A DNA stretch of 15,036 bases from CAIKAP01 sp964574605. Its GTDB lineage: Bacteria; Verrucomicrobiota; Verrucomicrobiia; Palsa-1439. This document shows, piece after piece, positions 1 to 4,536 of this stretch. The stretch spans positions 1 through 15,036 of the forward strand of contig CAZNOK010000126.1 in assembly GCA_964574605.1 (NCBI GenBank), in the 5' to 3' direction. Position 1 is the first letter of the stretch, and the number at the start of each line of letters is the position of its first letter. Under the pieces are notes generated by a model. It was given only the letters and a program-made list of their open reading frames with translations, was not told the origin of the DNA and searched no databases. A program made the position numbers and the translations under genes.

Positions 1-238
1 CTAGGAAGCCGGCGACGTGTGGCTTCCAGCTTTCGACGTCCTCGGGGTTGATGCCGTAGTTGCCGATCTGGGTGTAGGTCATCGCGACGATCTGGCCTTT
101 GTAGGATGGATCGGTGAGGATCTCCTGGTAGCCGGTGATCGAGGTGTTGAAGACGGCCTCGCCAACCGCGGTGGCTTTCGCGCCAAACCCGCTGCCGCGA
201 AACACGGCGCCGTCTTCGAGTGCAAATACTCCGTTCAT
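1..238 (-). CDS. carA: Carbamoyl-phosphate synthase small subunit (glutamine amidotransferase chain), 3' end cut by window edge
   Basis: Only the first 79 codons are inside the window. The N-terminus reads MNGVFALEDGAVFRG, followed by VFNTSITGYQEILTDPSY and then IVAMTYTQIGNYGIN. This is the standard opening of CarA, including the conserved GYQEIL.DPSY block and the T..QIGNYG block. CarA releases ammonia from glutamine and passes it to CarB to make carbamoyl phosphate for pyrimidines and arginine. The ATG at 238 lies 1 nt after the pyrC stop (TGA 242-240), so it is the last visible gene of the pyrR-pyrB-pyrC-carA operon. The Shine-Dalgarno is weak (GAAAGAAG-like), which fits translational coupling to pyrC. 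The C-terminal class I amidotransferase domain and any carB lie outside the window. Confidence 0.93.
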   Translation of the reverse strand, partial: MNGVFALEDGAVFRGSGFGAKATAVGEAVFNTSITGYQEILTDPSYKGQIVAMTYTQIGNYGINPEDVESWKPHVAGFL

Positions 239-239
239 G

Positions 240-1508
240 TCATTCTTCTTTCCAGACAATCTTGCCGTCCACTATCGTCGCAACGGCCTTGCCTTTCAAC
301 TGCCAGCCGTGGAACGGCGAGTTGCGGGACTTGCTGGCGCTTTGCGTCACGTCGTAGGTCCACTCGCGGCCGAGATCAATCACGATCACGTCGGCGTCGG
401 CGCCGGCGGAGAGCGTGCCTTTGTCGAGGCGCAACAGACGCGCGGGATTAACGGTGAATTTCTCGATGAGCTGGCGCAACGTCAGGACTTTCTTGTGGAC
501 CAACGCCAGCGAAAGCGCGAGTTCCGTCTCCAGCCCGATGATGCCGAACGGAGCTACGTCGAACTCGACTTCCTTCTCGTAGTTGCAGTGCGGGGCGTGG
601 TCGCTGGCGATGCAGTCAATCGTGCCATCGGCCAGCCCCTCCAGCAACGCGGCGCGATCGCGCTCGGTCCGCAACGGCGGGTTCATCTTGAAGTTGGCGT
701 CGTAGGTTTTGCACGACTCTTCGGTCAGCGTGAAATGATGTGGGCACGCCTCGGCGGTGATTTTGACGCCGCGTTTCTTCGCCTCGCGCACGAGCGCGAC
801 GCTGCGGGCGCTGGACAAATGTTGGCAGTGAACCCACCAGTCTGCCACCTCGGCGACGAGGATGTTGCGCGCGACGATGATGTCCTCGGCCATGGCCGGC
901 CAGCCGCGCAAGCCGAGCGCGACGCTCCAGTAACCTTCGTTCATCACGCCGTCGGCGGCGAGGTTGTAGTCCTGACAATGGTCCAGCACCGGCAGGTTGA
1001 ACATCTTCGCGTACTCGACGGCACGTCGCATGAGGTCGTTGTTCTGGACGCAATTCCCGTCGTCGGTGATCGCGACGACCCCGGCGCGCTTGAGCGAGCC
1101 GGTCGGCGCGAGTTCCTCGCCCTTGAGTTCTTTCGTGATTGCGCCGGCGGGGAACACGTTGACGCTGCCGACAGTGTCGGCGCGTTGTTTGATGAACGCG
1201 ATCGTGCCGGCGTCGTCGGCGACAGGCGACGTGTTCGGCATGCAAACGATACTGGTGAATCCGCCGTGCGCAGCGCAGAGCGTGCCGCTGGCGATGGATT
1301 CCTTGTCGGCGCGGCCCGGCTCGCGGAGATGAACGTGCATGTCAATCAAGCCGGGCACGACGTATTTGCCCTTCGCGTCGAGGACGTCGGCGTGTTCCGG
1401 CTTCGTTCCGGACGAAATTTTGCCGTCGGCGATGACGAGGTCGCGAACTTCGTCAACATTGTTGGCGGGGTCGAGGACGTGGCCGTGTTGGATGAGGAGC
1501 GGCTTCAT
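240..1508 (-). CDS. pyrC: Dihydroorotase, class I
   Basis: 422 residues. The enzyme cyclises N-carbamoyl-aspartate to dihydroorotate, step three of pyrimidine synthesis, in the cytoplasm. The amidohydrolase metal site is visible and complete: H58 and H60 in DMHVHLREPG, D150 in ITDDG, H177 in LDHCQD, H230 in HCQHLSS, and D303 in SDHAPH. These positions track those known for Gram-positive class I PyrC to within about one residue, so it should be an active enzyme and not a pseudo-dihydroorotase. The start at 1508 is chosen over an upstream in-frame ATG (1598) because homology begins at MKPLLIQHGHVLD. A good Shine-Dalgarno (GGAGGG at 1522-1517) stands 8 nt before it, and the ATG overlaps the pyrB stop as ATGA. 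Co-transcribed with pyrB and carA. Confidence 0.96.
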   Translation of the reverse strand: MKPLLIQHGHVLDPANNVDEVRDLVIADGKISSGTKPEHADVLDAKGKYVVPGLIDMHVHLREPGRADKESIASGTLCAAHGGFTSIVCMPNTSPVADDAGTIAFIKQRADTVGSVNVFPAGAITKELKGEELAPTGSLKRAGVVAITDDGNCVQNNDLMRRAVEYAKMFNLPVLDHCQDYNLAADGVMNEGYWSVALGLRGWPAMAEDIIVARNILVAEVADWWVHCQHLSSARSVALVREAKKRGVKITAEACPHHFTLTEESCKTYDANFKMNPPLRTERDRAALLEGLADGTIDCIASDHAPHCNYEKEVEFDVAPFGIIGLETELALSLALVHKKVLTLRQLIEKFTVNPARLLRLDKGTLSAGADADVIVIDLGREWTYDVTQSASKSRNSPFHGWQLKGKAVATIVDGKIVWKEE

Positions 1509-2446
1509 GCGGGTTGCCCTCCAGCGCAGAGGTAGAGCACGGCCATGCGGACGGCGAGGCCGTTGGTGACTTGTTCGAGGATGACCGAGCGCCCGCAATC
1601 AGCGACGTCGCTGTCAATCTCGACGCCGCGGTTGATCGGGCCGGGGTGCATGATAAGCGCGTCCGGCTTGGTGCGGGCGAAGCGTTCCTTGTTCAGGCCG
1701 AACATGGCGGTGTACTCGCCGATGCTGGGGAACATGGTCTTGCGCTGGCGTTCGTGCTGGATGCGCAACAGGTTGATCACATCGGCGTCGCGAATCGCTT
1801 CCTCGATGTCGTGCGTGACGCGGCAGCCGAACCGTTCGAACACGTGCGGCACGAGCGTGGACGGCCCGGCGAGCGTGACTTTCGCGCCGAGCTTCGTGAG
1901 CAGCCAGATGTTCGAGCGCGCGACGCGCGAGTACAGGATGTCGCCGAGAATGGTGACGTTCAGCCCTTCGATCCTGCCTTTCTTCTCGTGGATGGTGAAC
2001 GCGTCGAGCAACGCCTGCGTCGGGTGCTCGTGCGAACCGTCGCCGGCGTTGACGATGCTGGCTTTGACCCGCTTCGCGAGGAAATGCGGCGCGCCGGCGG
2101 CGCCGTGGCGGATGACGATGATGTCGGCGTGGAGCGCCTGCAAATTGAGCGCGGTGTCCTTGAGCGTCTCGCCCTTGACGAGGCTGGAGGCGGTCGCGGT
2201 GATGTTGACCACGTCAGCGGAGAGGCGTTTCGCCGCCAGCTCGAAACTGGTGCGCGTGCGCGTGGACGGCTCAATGAAGAGGTTGATGAGCGTCTTGCCG
2301 CGGAGCGAGGGGACCTTCTTGATGTTGCGTTCGCCGACCTGCTTGAACGCGGCGGCGGTGTCGAGGATGTGCACAACCTCGTCGGCGGAAAGCTCCTCGA
2401 TGCCGAGCAGATCCTTTCGTTGCCAGATGAACTTGGTCTTTTTCAT
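1505..2446 (-). CDS. pyrB: Aspartate carbamoyltransferase catalytic chain
   Basis: 313 residues, normal length for the catalytic chain. It condenses carbamoyl phosphate with aspartate, the committed step of pyrimidine synthesis. The carbamoyl-phosphate motif STRTR is at residues 61-65, SLVKGE at 88-93, HPTQALLD at 141-148 and HPGPINRG at 267-274, all as in active enzymes. The start at 2446 (MKKTKFIWQRKDLLG) is chosen over an ATG 153 nt upstream because the upstream residues are Arg-rich, unlike the family, and lie inside pyrR. The start codon overlaps the pyrR stop (ATGA, 2446-2443) and the stop overlaps the pyrC start. No pyrI regulatory chain is seen, which agrees with control at the RNA level by PyrR. 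Confidence 0.96.
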   Translation of the reverse strand: MKKTKFIWQRKDLLGIEELSADEVVHILDTAAAFKQVGERNIKKVPSLRGKTLINLFIEPSTRTRTSFELAAKRLSADVVNITATASSLVKGETLKDTALNLQALHADIIVIRHGAAGAPHFLAKRVKASIVNAGDGSHEHPTQALLDAFTIHEKKGRIEGLNVTILGDILYSRVARSNIWLLTKLGAKVTLAGPSTLVPHVFERFGCRVTHDIEEAIRDADVINLLRIQHERQRKTMFPSIGEYTAMFGLNKERFARTKPDALIMHPGPINRGVEIDSDVADCGRSVILEQVTNGLAVRMAVLYLCAGGQPA

Positions 2447-2973
2447 TTCTCGATCACCACCTCGTCTTTGCCGGCGATCTCGGTGAGGCTGACCTTGATC
2501 CGTTCGGTCATCGAGGTCGGCAGGTTCTTGCCGACGTAATCGGGCCGGATCGGCAACTCGCGGTGACCGCGATCCACGAGCACGGCGAGCCGGATGCATT
2601 TCGGGCGGCCAAAGTCCGACAACTCGTCCATCGCCGCGCGAATCGAACGTCCCGTGAAGAGCACATCGTCCACCAGCACGACGGTTTTGTCGGTCACGTC
2701 GAACGGGATGTGCGATGGCCCGACGGTGGGCGGTGTCTCGCGGAGGTCGAGGTCGTCGCGGTGCATCGTGATGTCGAGTTCGCCTGTTGGCACGTCGCGC
2801 TGGAGGATGGCGCCAACGGTGGCGGCCAGGCGGCGGGCCAGCGGTGCGCCGTGCGTGCGAAGGCCAACGAATGCGAGCGTTTCGGCTTGCGGATTGCCCT
2901 CGACGATTTCGTGCGCCATCCGGGCGAGTGTCCGTTCGATGGCGGTAGCGTCCATGATGGGTGTGGCGTTCAT
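2443..2973 (-). CDS. pyrR: PyrR: pyr operon RNA-binding attenuator / uracil phosphoribosyltransferase
   Basis: 176 residues, standard PyrR length. The PRPP-binding loop VVLVDDVLFTGRS is at residues 98-110, and the conserved RGHRELPIRPDYVGKN block is at about 135-150. Known family members bind a hairpin in pyr mRNA when charged with UMP/UTP and so reduce pyr expression; many also have weak uracil phosphoribosyltransferase activity. It is the first full-length gene of the operon, so it would control its own synthesis. The start at 2973 is favoured because its ATG overlaps the TGA of the upstream 22-codon leader ORF (ATGA). A second in-frame Met at residue 7 (2955) is possible. A matching RNA target is visible at 3047-3077. 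Confidence 0.95.
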   Translation of the reverse strand: MNATPIMDATAIERTLARMAHEIVEGNPQAETLAFVGLRTHGAPLARRLAATVGAILQRDVPTGELDITMHRDDLDLRETPPTVGPSHIPFDVTDKTVVLVDDVLFTGRSIRAAMDELSDFGRPKCIRLAVLVDRGHRELPIRPDYVGKNLPTSMTERIKVSLTEIAGKDEVVIEK

Positions 2974-3038
2974 GGCATAAAAAACGCCGGCGGCCGGCGT
3001 GCGGCAGTCAGCGTACTCTTGATTTTGGCTTGTCTCAT
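2970..3038 (-). CDS. pyr operon leader peptide (22 codons)
   Basis: A short ORF that starts MRQAKIKSTLT and ends PPAFFMP, then TGA. It has one of the best ribosome-binding sites in the window: AAGGAG at 3050-3045, 6 nt before the ATG. Its stop codon overlaps the pyrR start as ATGA, so ribosomes ending here could restart on pyrR. Its codons 13-20 run straight through a GC-rich hairpin and T6 tract that look like an intrinsic terminator. A translating ribosome would therefore melt the terminator. The ribosome-binding site lies in the 3' strand of the candidate PyrR-binding hairpin. The peptide itself probably has no function and its translation is the signal. As far as I recall, a similar leader-coupled scheme was proposed for the Thermus pyr operon. 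No protein homology is claimed. Confidence 0.72.
   Translation of the reverse strand: MRQAKIKSTLTAARRPPAFFMP
2979..3000 (-). terminator. Intrinsic terminator (attenuator) inside the pyr leader ORF
   Basis: On the minus strand, ACGCCGGC and GCCGGCGT form a nearly perfect inverted repeat around a single C. In RNA this gives 6-7 G/C-rich pairs with a 3-5 nt loop, followed at once by six T residues (2984-2979). This is the textbook layout of a factor-independent terminator. It sits 6 nt before the pyrR start codon, where it could only serve to attenuate the operon. The 6-mer GCCGGC is self-complementary and also occurs in the PyrR-box stem at 3070-3065, so an alternative antiterminator pairing is possible. 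Confidence 0.75.
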
Positions 3039-3046
3039 TTGTTGCT

Positions 3047-3077
3047 CCTTGTCGGCCTCGCAGGGCCGGCTTAAAGG
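3047..3077 (-). promoter_or_regulatory. PyrR-binding RNA hairpin (PyrR box) sequestering the leader ribosome-binding site
   Basis: Read on the minus strand: lower stem CCTT (3077-3074) with AAGG (3050-3047); asymmetric internal loop TAAGC against AC; upper stem CGGCC (3068-3064) with GGCCG (3057-3053); hexaloop CTGCGA (3063-3058). The hexaloop fits the CNGNGA consensus known for PyrR binding loops, and the internal loop between two short stems is also as known. The 3' lower-stem strand AAGG is part of the leader ORF's Shine-Dalgarno (AAGGAG). PyrR bound here should therefore block leader translation and let the downstream terminator form. The binding role is inferred from structure, sequence and the adjacent pyrR gene. 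Confidence 0.75.
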
Positions 3078-3092
3078 TGCTGGTGACGTTTT

Positions 3093-3098
3093 TCTATA
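3093..3098 (-). promoter_or_regulatory. Possible -10 box for the pyr operon
   Basis: TATAGA on the minus strand (4 of 6 to TATAAT). A transcript starting about 7 nt further on would begin a few nt before the PyrR hairpin, leaving just enough leader RNA. It overlaps the TAG stop of the upstream 83-codon gene. No good -35 box is seen at 16-18 bp, so the operon might instead be read through from upstream. Confidence 0.3.
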
Positions 3099-3345
3099 AT
3101 CTTGACTGTGCCACCTGCTCGCGGCGGGCCTTGCGCCAGTTGGCCCGGTGCTTCACGATCCAGTCCAGCAAGGCGCGTTCAAACCCGATGTCGTATCCCG
3201 CCTTCTCGCTCTCCAGCCATTTGTGACGGAGAATCTCCTCTCGTTCCGCCAGGAACTCGCGATACAGCGCCGAGTTCATGACAATCTCTGTCGAGTCCGA
3301 GCTGGATTCAGTCTTCTCGCTCACGGTACTGGCTTCTAACGTCAT
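3094..3345 (-). CDS. Small conserved-looking hypothetical protein, 83 residues
   Basis: I do not recognise a named family. The first 22 residues are polar and Ser/Thr/Glu-rich and look disordered. The rest (about 25-75), starting SALYREFLAEREEILRHKWL and containing GYDIGFERALLDWIVKHR, is charged, helical and without a signal peptide or membrane segment. This suggests a small soluble helical protein or protein-binding module. The start at 3345 is the first ATG after the epimerase stop, 14 nt away. Met23 (MNSALYRE) is an alternative that would keep only the structured part. There is no Shine-Dalgarno. A TTGCAA-17-TAGATT promoter-like pair ends 11 nt before the ATG. It lies between the epimerase and the pyr leader on the same strand and its last codon overlaps the possible pyr -10 box. 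Function unknown. Confidence 0.72.
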   Translation of the reverse strand: MTLEASTVSEKTESSSDSTEIVMNSALYREFLAEREEILRHKWLESEKAGYDIGFERALLDWIVKHRANWRKARREQVAQSRL

Positions 3346-3356
3346 AATGGCCGCAT

Positions 3357-3385
3357 AATCTACCCAAAACGCCCCCGAATTGCAA
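3357..3385 (-). promoter_or_regulatory. Possible promoter of the 83-residue gene
   Basis: Minus strand TTGCAA (3385-3380), 17-bp spacer, TAGATT (3362-3357). Each box matches consensus at 4 of 6 positions. The -10 box ends 11 nt before the ATG, so the untranslated leader would be only a few bases. The -10 overlaps the epimerase stop codon. Confidence 0.3.
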
Positions 3386-4343
3386 TAGTCTTGTCGCCCA
3401 CAACGCGGCGCACGATTTCCGCCAGCGACAGCACCGGTTCCCAGCCCATCAATCGCCGGATCTTTCCGATGTCCGGCGCACGCCGCCGCATGTCCTCGAA
3501 ACCTTTTGCGTACGCCACCTCGTACGGCACAAACTTCAACTCCGACCGGCCGCCGGCCGCCGCATTCACCTGACGCGCCAACTCCGCAATCGTCACCTCC
3601 TCGGTGCTGCCGACATTGAACACTTCTCCCGCCGCCTCCTTGTGCTGCGGCAACTCGACCAACGCACGCACCACGTCGCTCACGTGACAAAAACACCGCG
3701 TCTGCTTCCCGTCGCCGTGGATCGTGATCGGCTCACCGCGCGCGGCCTGCTCCACGAACCGCGGCAACACCATTCCGTACCGACCCGTCTGGCGCTGCCC
3801 CACCGTGTTGAATAACCGCACGATGAACACCGGCAGATTCTTCTCTCGCCAGTACGCCATCGCCAAAAACTCATCGAGCAACTTCGAGCACGCGTATCCC
3901 CAACGTGAAAACACCGGCGGTCCGATCAACAAATCATCCTGCTCGCTGAAGCTCGCCTTCTCGCTCTTGCCGTACACCTCCGACGTTGACGCCAGCAACA
4001 CGCCCGCGCCGCGCCGCGCCGCCGCCGCCAACACGTTCTCCGTGCCCGACACGTTATCCTCCAGCGTATGCACTGGCCGGTGGACGACCAACTCGACGCC
4101 GACCGCCGCTGCCAAGTGATACACAAAGTCCACCTTCCCCACCAACGGCTCCAGCGCCGCCGGGTCGAGAATGGTTGCCTGTGTGAAATGAAACCGCGGA
4201 TGACCATTGAGCGCCGCCAAGTTCGTCCGCGACCCCGTGCTGAGGTCGTCAATGACGAGCACGTCGCAGCCTGCCGCGACCAACGCCTCTGCCAAGTGCG
4301 AGCCAATGAATCCCGCGCCGCCTGTGATCAACACTCGTTGCAT
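3360..4343 (-). CDS. NAD-dependent epimerase/dehydratase (extended SDR, sugar-nucleotide type)
   Basis: 327 residues. The N-terminal Rossmann NAD motif GGAGFIGSH is at about residues 8-16, with VIDDLSTG after strand 2. The catalytic Ser/Thr region is LLASTSEVYG and the YxxxK pair is in WGYACSK. Downstream RLFNTVGQRQTGRYGMVLPR and DGKQTRCFCHVSDVVRAL are the sugar-nucleotide binding parts typical of UDP-glucose/UDP-glucuronate-type epimerases and decarboxylases. The exact reaction (4-epimerase, UDP-glucuronate decarboxylase or dehydratase) cannot be settled by reading. The start at 4343 (MQRVLITGG) is chosen over an ATG 48 nt upstream because the SDR fold begins at once here. A perfect TATAAT sits 6 nt before it with no Shine-Dalgarno, suggesting a leaderless mRNA. 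Likely role: nucleotide-sugar supply for surface polysaccharide. Confidence 0.9.
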   Translation of the reverse strand: MQRVLITGGAGFIGSHLAEALVAAGCDVLVIDDLSTGSRTNLAALNGHPRFHFTQATILDPAALEPLVGKVDFVYHLAAAVGVELVVHRPVHTLEDNVSGTENVLAAAARRGAGVLLASTSEVYGKSEKASFSEQDDLLIGPPVFSRWGYACSKLLDEFLAMAYWREKNLPVFIVRLFNTVGQRQTGRYGMVLPRFVEQAARGEPITIHGDGKQTRCFCHVSDVVRALVELPQHKEAAGEVFNVGSTEEVTIAELARQVNAAAGGRSELKFVPYEVAYAKGFEDMRRRAPDIGKIRRLMGWEPVLSLAEIVRRVVGDKTIAIRGRFG

Positions 4344-4349
4344 AGCGGG

Positions 4350-4377
4350 ATTATAATCGTCGCGACCCGGAATCCAA
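4350..4377 (-). promoter_or_regulatory. Promoter of the epimerase gene, probably leaderless
   Basis: A perfect TATAAT at 4355-4350 (minus strand) lies 6 nt upstream of the ATG at 4343, so the expected transcription start is at or beside the start codon. The upstream box TTGGAT (4377-4372) at 16-bp spacing is a weak -35. No Shine-Dalgarno could fit in the remaining leader. Confidence 0.5.
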
Positions 4378-4426
4378 TCCCGAAACTCCAAGGCACCACA
4401 CTTGACCCGTGAACACCAAATTCTTC

Positions 4427-4464
4427 GTCGGGTGTTATGTAACAGCTATTACACAACACCCGAC
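4427..4464. repeat. 16-bp inverted repeat with 6-nt centre in the divergent intergenic region
   Basis: Left arm GTCGGGTGTTATGTAA (4427-4442), centre CAGCTA, right arm 4449-4464. The arms are complementary at 15 of 16 positions. The one mismatch (A4437/C4454) becomes a G-U pair in minus-strand RNA. It lies between the divergent epimerase (start 4343) and glycoside hydrolase (start 4537) genes. No T-tract follows on either strand, so it does not look like a terminator. It could be an operator, with the TGTAA-N6-TTACA core as half-sites, or a small palindromic repeat. Confidence 0.7.
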
Positions 4465-4500
4465 ATGTCTTGGTCGGCTATTTTCATTCGTCATTCCTGC

Positions 4501-4529
4501 TTCCCACGCAGCGCGCTCTTGCGTACACT
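4501..4529 (+). promoter_or_regulatory. Possible promoter of the glycoside hydrolase gene
   Basis: TTCCCA (4501-4506), 17-bp spacer, TACACT (4524-4529). Each box matches consensus at 4 of 6. The ATG follows 7 nt after the -10 box and no Shine-Dalgarno is present, so a leaderless transcript is possible. Weak on its own. Confidence 0.3.
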
Positions 4530-4536
4530 GTCGCGC

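Noticed and set aside
135..1535. Long plus-strand open frame antisense to pyrC
   Set aside because: It runs opposite a dihydroorotase with every metal ligand intact, and its translation is Arg/Asp/Val-rich without any recognisable motif. This is a GC-rich shadow.
1514..2539. Long plus-strand open frame antisense to pyrB
   Set aside because: The opposite strand encodes a complete aspartate carbamoyltransferase. The translation is low-complexity Glu/Arg/Val and starts and stops without context.
4427..4464. Reading the 16-bp inverted repeat as a bidirectional terminator
   Set aside because: There is no T-run after either arm, and it lies upstream of both divergent genes where there is nothing to terminate.
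4402..4536. N-terminal extension of the glycoside hydrolase from the ATG at 4402
   Set aside because: It would translate the inverted repeat and put 45 unlike residues ahead of a clear signal peptide at 4537.
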